A stretch of DNA of 64,000 nucleotides from positions 148,354-212,353 of the forward strand of contig NZ_MVIM01000009.1 in assembly GCF_002086795.1 (NCBI RefSeq), written 5' to 3'. Each line of letters opens with the position of its first letter. Positions within the stretch are counted from its first letter, which is position 1. Under the pieces are notes generated by a model, which saw only the letters and a list, made by a program, of their open reading frames with translations, did no database searches and had not been told where the DNA came from. Made by a program: the position numbers and the translations under genes. Positions 33,066 to 41,598 of the stretch are shown piece by piece. Origin of the DNA: Mycolicibacterium tusciae. Lineage in GTDB: Bacteria > Actinomycetota > Actinomycetes > Mycobacteriales > Mycobacteriaceae.

Positions 33066-34169
33066 TCAGTACGCAGCGCCGAGGCGCGCCAGCTGCTGGG
33101 TGGCCGAACCGAGTGTGAGCTCGTTGTGCTTGGCCCACAGGAAGTAACGGAACAACGGATAAGTGGTGTCGATGCCGATCCCACCGTGCACCTGCTGGGC
33201 GGTTGCCACGACCCGTGCACCCGCCTCTGCCGCCCAGAATTTCGCGATGCTCGCCTCACGGACCGCCTGTCGTCCCTCGCCAAGCAGCCAGGCCGCCTGC
33301 CACGTCGTCCAGCGGATGGCCTCGACATCGATGAAGGCGTCGGCCATGCGCTGTTGTACCGCCTGGAAGCTTCCGATCGGGCGGCCGAACTGCTCGCGCT
33401 CCGTGGTGTAGGACGCCGCCATGCGCAACGCGCGCTCTGTCACCCCGAGTTGAATCGCGCACAAGCCGACCAGCCCGCGGGTGTGCATCGACTCGACGAT
33501 CTCGCGGCCATCACCGGCCAGGCAGCCATCATCCACAACCCTTGCACCATCGAGAAACACATCCGCATACGGCTCACCGTTGGTGGTATCCACCGGTCGG
33601 ATCTCGACGCCGCCGGCATTCGCGTCGAGTAGGAAGACGCCGGCGTTTTCTCCGTCGATCGTGGCCGGGATCAGGATCGTTTGCGCGAGCTGAGCCGCTG
33701 GCACCAGCTCCTTGCTGCCGTCCAGCCGCCACCCATCGCCGTCGCGACGTGCGGATGTTGCCGGTGCGGTCGGATCGGAACGCGCAGGCTCGGCCACTGC
33801 GGCGGTCAGTATGCGCTCGCCGGTGACTACGTCGCGTAGGTAGTGTCTGCGCTGGCTGGCGTCGCCGTACCGTGCGATGGTGTCAGCGCCGAGGAGCAGG
33901 GTGGCGTAAAGGGGTACGGGCGCGACGCTGGCGCCCAGTTCGGCGAGCAGCAGCGCCAATTCGAGGAAGCCGTGCCCTGTCCCTCCGACGTCCTCGGGCA
34001 ACGCAATTCCCAGCAGGTCCGCTTTCGCAAGCTCTTGCCACAGTGCCGCGTCGTAGCGAACGTCGCCGGCTTCCAGTTCAGTCAGACGTGTTGGTGTGGA
34101 ACGGTGTTCGAACAATTGACGCGCGACCTTCGCGATCGTCTCCTGTTCTTCGGTGAATGTGAAGTCCAT
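33066..34169 (-). CDS. Acyl-CoA dehydrogenase subunit, FadE28-like, lacking the usual catalytic Glu
   Basis: 367 residues, shorter than a standard ACAD (about 390). MDFTFTEEQETIAKVARQLF and TTEREQFGRPIGSFQAVQQR are typical, and QQVHGGIGIDTTYPLFRYF marks the C-terminal domain. Where most ACADs have Glu before Tyr-Pro (EYP), this has Thr-Thr-Tyr-Pro. Heterotetrameric steroid ACADs pair such a subunit with one that carries the active Glu, and the 35176-36375 gene in this operon supplies it. Together they would dehydrogenate a CoA-activated short side chain. Confidence 0.86.
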   Translation of the reverse strand: MDFTFTEEQETIAKVARQLFEHRSTPTRLTELEAGDVRYDAALWQELAKADLLGIALPEDVGGTGHGFLELALLLAELGASVAPVPLYATLLLGADTIARYGDASQRRHYLRDVVTGERILTAAVAEPARSDPTAPATSARRDGDGWRLDGSKELVPAAQLAQTILIPATIDGENAGVFLLDANAGGVEIRPVDTTNGEPYADVFLDGARVVDDGCLAGDGREIVESMHTRGLVGLCAIQLGVTERALRMAASYTTEREQFGRPIGSFQAVQQRMADAFIDVEAIRWTTWQAAWLLGEGRQAVREASIAKFWAAEAGARVVATAQQVHGGIGIDTTYPLFRYFLWAKHNELTLGSATQQLARLGAAY

Positions 34170-34184
34170 GTGCCGGCGACCCGT

Positions 34185-34595
34185 CTACCGTGCCGGACGG
34201 AATTGGTGTAGGACGAGTTGGCTGTCGCCGAGCGTGTCGAACGTCTGATAGATGACTTCGATCGGCATACCGACTCGGACATCGTCAGGAGCGATCTCGC
34301 ACAGGTTGGATACCAGCCGCACACCTTCATCGAGTTCGACGAGCACGACGATGTACGGATACTCCATCAGCGGCATCGGCGGATGCTGCGGCATCACGTA
34401 GCTGTAAACGGTGCCGCGGCCCGAGGATTCGACAGTGTCCCATTCCAATGAGTTGCATCCCGGACACATCGGGCGTGCGGGCTGGCGCAATGCCTGACAG
34501 CCTGTGCATCGCTGGATCAGCAGCTTGTGATCACGGAGCCCATCCCAGAAGAACTGGTTGTCGGGACTGATCGTCGGTGCGAGTCGTGTCGCCAT
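34185..34595 (-). CDS. DUF35 Zn-ribbon/OB-fold protein (separate ChsH2 C-terminal half)
   Basis: 136 residues. Zn-ribbon: IQRCTGCQALRQPARPMCPG and the next Cys (CxxC...CxxC), then OB-fold segments GRGTVYSYVMPQHPPMPLME and YIVVLVELDEGVRLVSNL. In M. tuberculosis this domain is the C-terminal half of ChsH2 (Rv3542c) and binds Ltp2. Here it is its own gene, whose ATG shares one base with the stop of the MaoC gene, so the two are translated side by side. The start is forced by the overlap. Confidence 0.88.
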   Translation of the reverse strand: MATRLAPTISPDNQFFWDGLRDHKLLIQRCTGCQALRQPARPMCPGCNSLEWDTVESSGRGTVYSYVMPQHPPMPLMEYPYIVVLVELDEGVRLVSNLCEIAPDDVRVGMPIEVIYQTFDTLGDSQLVLHQFRPAR

Positions 34596-35179
34596 CAGTC
34601 TCCAGCCGTTCCGGCCGGTGCGCCGCTGCCCTTGAATCGGAAGACCCGGAAGCGTTGTCTGCCAAGCACTTCACCATCCTGGTCTGTGTAGGTGGATAAC
34701 CACGTGATGAAATGACCGGCGCCCAGGGCGGTCTTCTTCTCGTCGGAGATCTCTTCGAAGACCTGCGTCACGGATATGACGTCGCCGAGGCGGGGATAGC
34801 GTTCGATGTCGAACTCCGAATTGGTCGCGACGATGCCGGTAAACCCGGCCTCCTCGATGAAGGCCGCCGGGTTGTGGCCCATTTCCATCGGAACGCCGCC
34901 GCGTTCGGCGATGCCCTCGATCTTGGGAGCCGGCATCGTCCACGTCTGCAGCATGACCGGCGGCGACACGATGCCACCGAACCTCGACTTGGCCGCGAAC
35001 TCGGCGTCGAGGTATACGGGATTCATGTCATCGAGGGCATGCGCCCAGTGCCGGATCATGGGCTGATTCACCGGATCAGGTGCGAGTGTGGGCTTTCCGG
35101 AGCCGCCGGTCGGCTGCCCGATCAGCGCGTCGAGCTTCTCGCGGAAAGGAGAGGCACTCGGCTCCCGGTTGTCGGTCAT
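34595..35179 (-). CDS. MaoC-like protein (separate ChsH2 N-terminal half)
   Basis: 194 residues, FAS1-type hotdog domain: MIRHWAHALDDMNPVYLDAE, FGGIVSPPVMLQTWTMP and SEFDIERYPRLGDVISVTQV. The hydratase His is replaced: DDMNPVY has Tyr where D-x4-H is expected, as in the non-catalytic ChsH2 half. With the following DUF35 gene, combined length about 330 residues, it equals a full ChsH2 (311 residues in Rv3542c). It overlaps the ACAD stop by 4 nt on its 5' side. Confidence 0.86.
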   Translation of the reverse strand: MTDNREPSASPFREKLDALIGQPTGGSGKPTLAPDPVNQPMIRHWAHALDDMNPVYLDAEFAAKSRFGGIVSPPVMLQTWTMPAPKIEGIAERGGVPMEMGHNPAAFIEEAGFTGIVATNSEFDIERYPRLGDVISVTQVFEEISDEKKTALGAGHFITWLSTYTDQDGEVLGRQRFRVFRFKGSGAPAGTAGD

Positions 35180-36375
35180 TTGGCATCCCCATTCTGGTTG
35201 GCCCGAAGGTCGCGTGGTGCGCGTGGCATGAAAAGTCCTGCCATGGCGATGATGTCGCGTTGGAGCTCGTTGGCGCCACCACCGAACGTGTTGATCACCG
35301 CGATCCGGTACGCCGTTTCAAGCGCACCGCGCAGCGGGGCGTCCTCGCCCTTACGGATCCCATTGCCGTCGAGGACCTCGAGCAGTTCGCGGGCCACTTC
35401 CTGCGTCAACTCGGTACCGAACACTTTGACGGCGGATGCCTCGCCCATGCCGAGGGCCCCCTTGGTCATAGCCGCGTTGACCTGAAGATTCATGATCTTG
35501 TAGGCCGCGACCTGCGCCTCGACGCGAGCCAGCGCCAGCCGTACCCATGGCTGGTCGATCACCCGCCCGCCGTCGACCTCGGTGGTCTGAGCCCAGTGCA
35601 ACGTCTTCTCGAACAACGGCTCGAGCGCACCCATATTGCCCAGCGCTGCGCGTTCGAAGTTCAGCTGCGTGGTGATCAATCGCCACCCTTCGTTCTCACC
35701 GGCGACGATCGAGTCTTCGGGTACACGGACATCGTCATAGAACGTGTAGAAGGTGGACACGCCCGGCATCGTGTGCAACGGCTTCCACGAGAATCCAGGT
35801 GACGACGTCGGCACGATGAAGATCGAGATGCCCTTGTGCTTCTTGACGGTGGGATCGGTGCGCGCCGCGAGCCAGATGTAGTCTGCGTACGCCGCACCGC
35901 TGGTGAACATCTTCGCACCGTTGATCACATAGTCGTGGCCGTCGCGCACGGCAGTGGTGCGCAATGACGCCAGATCGCTGCCCGCGGACGGCTCCGAATA
36001 GCCGATCGCGAACTCCACCGTGCCGTCGAGGATTCCTGGCAGGAATTTCTGCTTCTGCTCGTCGGTGCCGCACGATGCCAGCGTGGGTCCCACGGTGTTC
36101 AGTGTCACCAGCGGAATGGGCGCACTGACCCGTTGCGCCTCCTCGAAGAAGATGAACTGCTCCAGTGCGGTAAAGCCCCGTCCTCCGTATTCTTTGGGCC
36201 AGCCGACGCCGAGCAGGTTCGCCGCACCGAGCGCCCGCACGCATTCCTTGACGGCGTCGCCACCCTCCATACGGCCAGCCACCGCCGCGATGCGCTCGGG
36301 GTTCATCACGACCTCGAGCGACGCCCGGATCTCGGCGCGCAGTTCCTTCTGTTCCGGCGTGAAATCCAGATGCAC
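35176..36375 (-). CDS. Acyl-CoA dehydrogenase subunit, FadE29-like (catalytic)
   Basis: 399 residues: MHLDFTPEQKELRAEIRASL, IGYSEPSAGSDLASLRT (FAD/substrate loop), then QLNFERAALGNMG with Glu241 on the helix that supplies the catalytic base in isovaleryl-type and steroid ACADs, and NTFGGGANELQRDIIAMAG. Heteromeric partner of the 33066-34169 subunit. It is 3 nt downstream of the CYP gene, in the same order as cyp125-fadE28/29 in the igr locus, though here the larger subunit comes first. Confidence 0.87.
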   Translation of the reverse strand: MHLDFTPEQKELRAEIRASLEVVMNPERIAAVAGRMEGGDAVKECVRALGAANLLGVGWPKEYGGRGFTALEQFIFFEEAQRVSAPIPLVTLNTVGPTLASCGTDEQKQKFLPGILDGTVEFAIGYSEPSAGSDLASLRTTAVRDGHDYVINGAKMFTSGAAYADYIWLAARTDPTVKKHKGISIFIVPTSSPGFSWKPLHTMPGVSTFYTFYDDVRVPEDSIVAGENEGWRLITTQLNFERAALGNMGALEPLFEKTLHWAQTTEVDGGRVIDQPWVRLALARVEAQVAAYKIMNLQVNAAMTKGALGMGEASAVKVFGTELTQEVARELLEVLDGNGIRKGEDAPLRGALETAYRIAVINTFGGGANELQRDIIAMAGLFMPRAPRDLRANQNGDAK

Positions 36376-36378
36376 GGC

Positions 36379-37581
36379 TCAGCGCCCCGTTCCGAGCCGA
36401 AGCGGCATGCGTTTGACGCCGGGCACCATCGTCGCCCGCATTCTGTCGACGTCGCCAACCAAATCGAGCTTCGGATAGCTGCCCAGTAGCACCTCGAAGA
36501 AGACGCGTGCCTCGAGTCGGGCCAGCTGCGCTCCGATGCACGAGTGCTCACCGCAACCGAAGGCGATGTGCGGGTTCGGATTACGCCCGAGCTTGAACTC
36601 CTCGGCGTCGGATCCGAAGATCTCCTCGTCGCGGTTGGCCGACCCGTAGAGCATGACGATGGTGTCGCCTTCCCGGATACGTTGCCCCCGGATCTCGACG
36701 TCGACGGTTGCCGTCCGTGCCATGTGGGTCACCGGGCTGCACCAGCGCAGCATCTCCTCCACCGCATCAGGGATCAGTGCGGGATCGCTGGCGAGCCGTG
36801 CGCAGATGTCGGGATGCTCGATGAGCGCCAACGTGCCCAGTGCGATCAGATTGCGGGTCGTTTCGTTGCCCGCCACGAGCAGTAGGAACGCGAAGTTCAA
36901 CAGGTCCTCATCGGTTAACCGGGCGCCGTCGACCTCCGCGGTACTCAGCACCGAGAGCATGTCGTTTCGCGGCTCGCAACGCCGGGCGGCGATCAGCTGC
37001 TGGAAGTACTCGAACAGCTCGCCGATGGCCACCATCGAGTCGAGCTCGATTTCGGGATCGGCGTTCCCGGTGCACGCATCCGACCACCGCCGGAAACTTT
37101 CCCAGTCGTCGGGCGGGGCGCCGAGCAATTCGGCGATCATCCGGGTCGGCAGCGGGGCCGCGAGAGTCTCCGCGAACTCCACCGTGGAGTCGGCGCTGAT
37201 GTCGGCCAGCACGCCGTAGACGATCTGGCGCACCTTCGGTTCGAGGTTGGCGACCTGACGCCGTGTGAATCCGGTGTTGATCAGCTTGCGGAGCTGCCGG
37301 TGGCGCGGCGGGTCGGTGAAGATGAGGTTGCCCTCTTGAACCGGATTGGGAAACTCCGGGTCGGGGATGGTGATCCCCTTGGTCGAGGAGAACTTGGCCG
37401 GATTCGTGGACACGTACCTGATGTCCTCGTACTTCAGTAGCGCCCAGAAATGGGTGACGTCATTCCAGCTGACCGGATCGTTAGCGCGCAGTTCCTTGTA
37501 CGCCGGATACGGATCGCCCACGAAGAAGTCGGGGGAGTGCAGAGGGACTTCGGTACGCAAGGCGGCCTCCCTCGATGGCAT
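36379..37581 (-). CDS. Cytochrome P450, CYP125/CYP142-like
   Basis: 400 residues. I-helix LLVAGNETTRNLIALG, K-helix ExxR in VEEMLRWCSPVTHM, haem Cys motif FGCGEHSCIGAQLARLEA. The segment after ExxR (RTATVDVEIRGQRIREGDTI) and HMART resemble sterol-side-chain CYPs. It would hydroxylate and oxidise the terminal carbon of an alkyl side chain, feeding the following beta-oxidation genes. ATG 37581 has no clear Shine-Dalgarno; TTG 37560 has GGGAGG about six bases upstream and may be the true start. First gene of the minus-strand operon. Confidence 0.87.
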   Translation of the reverse strand: MPSREAALRTEVPLHSPDFFVGDPYPAYKELRANDPVSWNDVTHFWALLKYEDIRYVSTNPAKFSSTKGITIPDPEFPNPVQEGNLIFTDPPRHRQLRKLINTGFTRRQVANLEPKVRQIVYGVLADISADSTVEFAETLAAPLPTRMIAELLGAPPDDWESFRRWSDACTGNADPEIELDSMVAIGELFEYFQQLIAARRCEPRNDMLSVLSTAEVDGARLTDEDLLNFAFLLLVAGNETTRNLIALGTLALIEHPDICARLASDPALIPDAVEEMLRWCSPVTHMARTATVDVEIRGQRIREGDTIVMLYGSANRDEEIFGSDAEEFKLGRNPNPHIAFGCGEHSCIGAQLARLEARVFFEVLLGSYPKLDLVGDVDRMRATMVPGVKRMPLRLGTGR

Positions 37582-37583
37582 CA

Positions 37584-37604
37584 GACAGATATACGTAATC
37601 TGTC
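37584..37604. promoter_or_regulatory. Palindromic operator GACAGAT-N7-ATCTGTC, probable TetR site
   Basis: Two perfect 7-nt arms (37584-37590 and 37598-37604) with a 7-nt centre that is itself nearly palindromic (ATACGTA). It abuts the CYP start and probably overlaps the operon promoter. The best candidate regulator is the TetR encoded at the operon's far end (30810-31412). Binding is inferred from position. Confidence 0.55.
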
Positions 37605-37644
37605 CGATTCATATGTGTCTACTTGATGGCATTGGCGCTGTCAA

Positions 37645-37735
37645 TGACCAGTGATCTGTTGGAATTCAAGCGAGTTGGATCACCGTGATTGACGGGCGCG
37701 TCCGACAGGTGTACACCAAGTGTTGACCAATGATC
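37645..37735. promoter_or_regulatory. Two direct TGACCA[G/A]TGATC repeats upstream of the aldehyde dehydrogenase
   Basis: TGACCAGTGATC (37645-37656) and TGACCAATGATC (37724-37735) differ at one base and lie 79 bp apart in the divergent gap, the second only 15 bp before the aldehyde dehydrogenase start. They may be sites of a second regulator acting on the plus-strand genes. Confidence 0.35.
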
Positions 37736-37750
37736 AGGTGAGGAAGCGAT

Positions 37751-39214
37751 ATGGCCGACGCACGTCCACTCCTCGATTCATATGAGCTGTACATCGACGG
37801 GCGGTGGGTGGAGCCCGGGAGCGGTCGCTATGACGATATTTCGCCGGCGACGGAGGCGACGATCGCCCAAGCTCCCGACGCCAGCGTTGCCGATGTCGAT
37901 GCGGCGATCTCGGCCGCGCACCGTGCGTTCGACTCAGGGCCGTGGGCCAACGCCTCGGTGGAGGACCGCTCACGATGCCTCGATCAGCTGGGCAATGCAC
38001 TCATGGAACGTGCCGACGAGTTCTTTGCGCTGTCGCAGGCAGAGTGGGGCTGCACCGCCAACGAGCGCGTGATCCAGATCGACGGCCCGGCCTTCATGGC
38101 GATGAACACAGCCGAATTGACACTGCAACTCGACGATCAGCAGATCAGTCCCTTCGGGGCGGCCGGAACGACGTTGCTTCGTCACGAGCCGCAGGGCGTG
38201 GTGTCGATCCTGACCCCGTGGAACTTTCCCCACAGCCTCAACGTGATGAAGGTGAGTCGTGCGTTGGCCGCGGGCAACACCATCGTGCTCAAACCCTCAC
38301 CGCTGACCCCACTGGCCGGTCTTGCGCTCGCACGAATCATCGACGAGCACACCGACATTCCGCCGGGTGTGGTCAACGTGGTCACCCCGACCTCGGTCGA
38401 GGCTAGCAAGCTGCTGACGACCGACCCGCGTATCGACATGGTGAGCTTCACCGGGAGTTCCCTGGTCGGTCGGCAGGTGATGGCTGCCGCGGGCGCCACC
38501 ATGAAACGTATCCTGCTCGAGTGCGGCGGAAAGTCGGCTGGCATCTTTCTCGACGATGTCGACGTGACCGACGAGCTGCTGGAACGGTTCCTCTTCGACG
38601 GCTGCTCGCTGCATGCCGGGCAGGCGTGCATCCTGCAAAGCCGCCTGCTGCTGCCGGAGCGAATCCATGACAGCGTCGTCGACAGGCTCGTCGAGTTGGC
38701 CAGGTGCGTAAAGGTCGGCAACCCAACGGATCTCGATGTGCAGATGGGTCCGCTCATCAGTCGAACTCAACTGGAACGAGTTGAAGCGCATGTCGCCGCG
38801 GCGGTTGACGACGGCGCAACGGTGGTTGCCGGCGGTCGACGGCCTTCCGGCCTCGACCAGGGTTTCTACTACGAGCCGACGATCCTGACAGGCGTCGCCC
38901 CGGACTCGACGATCGCGCAGGAAGAGGTGTTCGGTCCGGTGTTGACGGTGCTGCGCTATCGGGATGACGACGACGCGGTCGCGATCGCCAACAACTCGCA
39001 GTACGGACTGTCCGGCGCGGTATGGGGCGCCGACGTCGACCGTGCAGTCGCCGTCGCGCGCCGTGTCCGCACCGGACAGATCGCCGTGAACGGTTGCATC
39101 CCAGGCGATGCGCCGTTTGGCGGCTTCAAGCAGAGCGGACTGGGCCGCGAAGGCGGCGGATTGCCCGGTCTGTACAGCTATATGGAACAGAAGGCCATCG
39201 GAATTCCGGCGTGA
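37751..39214 (+). CDS. NAD(P)-dependent aldehyde dehydrogenase
   Basis: 487 residues. Cofactor region LTPWNFPHSLNVMKVSRALA, then SFTGSSLVGRQVM, the catalytic Glu and loop LLECGGKSAGI and the Cys nucleophile in HAGQACILQSRL; EEVFGPVLTVLRY near the C-terminus. It oxidises an aldehyde to an acid. Its stop overlaps the ATG of the CoA-transferase, so product acid could be passed to CoA activation. Divergent from the CYP-headed igr-like operon, which would make alcohols and aldehydes. Confidence 0.93.
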   Translation: MADARPLLDSYELYIDGRWVEPGSGRYDDISPATEATIAQAPDASVADVDAAISAAHRAFDSGPWANASVEDRSRCLDQLGNALMERADEFFALSQAEWGCTANERVIQIDGPAFMAMNTAELTLQLDDQQISPFGAAGTTLLRHEPQGVVSILTPWNFPHSLNVMKVSRALAAGNTIVLKPSPLTPLAGLALARIIDEHTDIPPGVVNVVTPTSVEASKLLTTDPRIDMVSFTGSSLVGRQVMAAAGATMKRILLECGGKSAGIFLDDVDVTDELLERFLFDGCSLHAGQACILQSRLLLPERIHDSVVDRLVELARCVKVGNPTDLDVQMGPLISRTQLERVEAHVAAAVDDGATVVAGGRRPSGLDQGFYYEPTILTGVAPDSTIAQEEVFGPVLTVLRYRDDDDAVAIANNSQYGLSGAVWGADVDRAVAVARRVRTGQIAVNGCIPGDAPFGGFKQSGLGREGGGLPGLYSYMEQKAIGIPA

Positions 39215-41598
39215 TGGCGGCGCTGGAGGGTCTGCGCGTCGTCGAGATCGCCGAGGAGATCGCCGGGCCGTACTGCGCCAAGTTGCTGGTCGACCTCGGC
39301 GCTGATGTCACGAAGGTCGAACCCCCGTCCGGGGACCCGATGCGGCGCTGGGGACCGTTCCCGGGCGGGAGGTCGGATCCAAATAAGTCGGGGCTGTTCG
39401 AATATCTGAATGCGGGAAAGCGGGGTGCCACAGTCGATCTCGACAGCGATGCACCTACGGTTGGGGCGTTGATCTCGCAGGCGCACCTGCTGGTGGACGG
39501 TCTGCGGCCAGGAGCGCTGGACAGAGTAGGCCTCGGCAAGGACGCGCTGTCGGCCCTGAGCCCCGACCTCGTTGTCGTCCGCATCTCCGACTTTGGCCAG
39601 CATGGCCCGTTGCGTGATCGCGACGCCACACCCCTGACTGTGCAGGCGGCGTCGGGATGGGTCAACACCAGAGAACCAGGTCGGCCGCCGGTGCAGGCAG
39701 GCGGTCGAATCTCCGAGTACGTCGCCGGCGGCTACGGCGCTCTTGCCGCCCTCACTGCGTTACGAATCCGGGGCGCTAATACCACCGGCGTTCTCGAGGT
39801 CGACCTATCTGCGTTCGAGTCGCTGTTGTCGACACTGCCATACCCGATGCTGCTGGCCGAGAAAATAAAGAGCCTTGGTATGCCGTCCAATACCCGGTCC
39901 GCCCCGATGATGGGTATCCTGAGGGCCGCCGACGGCTGGCTTGGAATCAACTGCCTGACCGGACAACACTGGCTGGACGCATGCGCGATGCTGGAGTTGT
40001 CCGAGTACGGCGAACTACAGATCGAGATCATGCTCGGGGGGCCCGAACGCGGCGAGTTTCTCGAAAAGGCACAACCCTGGCTCGCAGAACGGACCGTGGC
40101 CGAGATCGTCGAGCTGAGTCAGGCGATGCGGATTCCTGCGGCACCGGTCAATGATGGGGCGACGGTGCTGGAGTCTGCGCAGTACCGTGAGCGCGGCTTC
40201 TTCGTTGGTTCTGGTCGCGACGACTGGACATTCCGTAGGCCAGGCGCACCCTTCCGATTGGAGAAGTCGCCGGTGTCACCGCCGCGGCCCGCGCCTGCTT
40301 TCGGTACCGGCGGATCTGCGGCGGTCAAAGCCGGCGGACATGAACAGCCGCGAGGCGGTGCGGAAATGAATTTCGCCATGCCGTTCGAGGACATCAAGGT
40401 GCTCGACCTGTCCACGTTTTGGGCCGGCGCATACCTGACGTGCTACCTCGGGGCTTTCGGTGCCGAGATCGTCAAGGTCGAATCGATCCAACGACCCGAC
40501 GGGTTCCGCTACTCGGGGGCATGGGCGCACGAGGGTGACCGCTGGTACGAGCGCAGTGGAATGTGGCAGGCGACCAACCTCAACAAGCGGGACATCACTT
40601 TGGATCTCACCTCGGACGCGGGCCGCGATATCGTGCGAAGGCTAGTCCGCGAGGCCGACGTCGTCGTCGAGAACTTTTCGCCGCGGGTGATCGAGCACTT
40701 CGGGCTTGACTACGACTCCCTCGTCGAACTCAAACCCGATGTCATCCTCGTGCGGATGCCGGGATACGGGTTGCACGGGCCCTGGCGTGACTATGTCGGA
40801 TGGGCGCTCAATTTCGAGCAGACCGCGGGAATGTCGGCGATCACCGGATACGCCGACGGGTCTCCCTGCAATCTGCAGGGTCCGGCCGATCCGATCGTCG
40901 GGGTGCACGCGGGCGTTGCACTACTCGGCGCGCTGGAGCACCGCCGCCGCACCGGGGAGGGACAGCTCATCGAGGTGGCGCAGATCGAGGTGGCGGCGTG
41001 TGTGACGGCCGAACCCGTCATCGAATATACGATGAACGGGATTCTCCAGCTGCGCAACGGTAATCGGCACCGAGGGCTCGTACAAGGTGTCTATCCGACC
41101 GCTGTCGACGACGACTGGGTGGCATTGTCGGTGCGCGATGACCGCGATTGGACGCAGTTGGTGGAAGCGATGCGTCGACCAGACCTTGCGGCCGACGCCC
41201 GGTTCGCATATTCGGCGAGCCGTGAACGATTCCACGACGACTTCGACGACGTGGTCACGGATTGGACGCGAGCGTTGACGGCGGATCAGATCGTCGACGA
41301 ACTCGCGTCACGCCACGTGCCTGCCGAGCGAGTGATGACCGCGGATCGGATGTACGACATCCCGCAGTTGGACGAACGTCGGTACTACGAGGAGATCGAG
41401 AACCCGGTGACCGGCCGGCACCGCTATCCTGGTTGGCCGTTCACGATGACGCCGGGACCGGACCGCCACCACCGCTTCGCCTCACCGACACTCGGACAAC
41501 ACAACGAGGAGATTCTTCGTGGCCTGGGTCTATCGGATGACGAGATTGAGAACCTGCGTGCACAGCACGTCATCGGGGAAACCGCACTCCACGCCTAG
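39214..41598 (+). CDS. Tandem-fused CaiB/BaiF-family CoA-transferase (two domains)
   Basis: 794 residues from ATG 39214. Two complete family-III CoA-transferase domains lie head-to-tail. The first (about 1-370) opens EGLRVVEIAEEIAGPYCAKL with DLGADVTKVEPPSGDPMRR; the second (about 388-794) opens FEDIKVLDLSTFWAGAYLTC with FGAEIVKVESIQRPDGFR and later GLDYDSLVELKPDVILVRMPG. A short Ala/Gly linker joins them. Usual enzymes are 380-430 residues and intertwined homodimers; a fusion would supply both halves in one chain. It would move CoA to a carboxylic acid, perhaps the product of the aldehyde dehydrogenase. Final bases overlap the convergent FMO gene. Confidence 0.88.
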   Translation: MAALEGLRVVEIAEEIAGPYCAKLLVDLGADVTKVEPPSGDPMRRWGPFPGGRSDPNKSGLFEYLNAGKRGATVDLDSDAPTVGALISQAHLLVDGLRPGALDRVGLGKDALSALSPDLVVVRISDFGQHGPLRDRDATPLTVQAASGWVNTREPGRPPVQAGGRISEYVAGGYGALAALTALRIRGANTTGVLEVDLSAFESLLSTLPYPMLLAEKIKSLGMPSNTRSAPMMGILRAADGWLGINCLTGQHWLDACAMLELSEYGELQIEIMLGGPERGEFLEKAQPWLAERTVAEIVELSQAMRIPAAPVNDGATVLESAQYRERGFFVGSGRDDWTFRRPGAPFRLEKSPVSPPRPAPAFGTGGSAAVKAGGHEQPRGGAEMNFAMPFEDIKVLDLSTFWAGAYLTCYLGAFGAEIVKVESIQRPDGFRYSGAWAHEGDRWYERSGMWQATNLNKRDITLDLTSDAGRDIVRRLVREADVVVENFSPRVIEHFGLDYDSLVELKPDVILVRMPGYGLHGPWRDYVGWALNFEQTAGMSAITGYADGSPCNLQGPADPIVGVHAGVALLGALEHRRRTGEGQLIEVAQIEVAACVTAEPVIEYTMNGILQLRNGNRHRGLVQGVYPTAVDDDWVALSVRDDRDWTQLVEAMRRPDLAADARFAYSASRERFHDDFDDVVTDWTRALTADQIVDELASRHVPAERVMTADRMYDIPQLDERRYYEEIENPVTGRHRYPGWPFTMTPGPDRHHRFASPTLGQHNEEILRGLGLSDDEIENLRAQHVIGETALHA

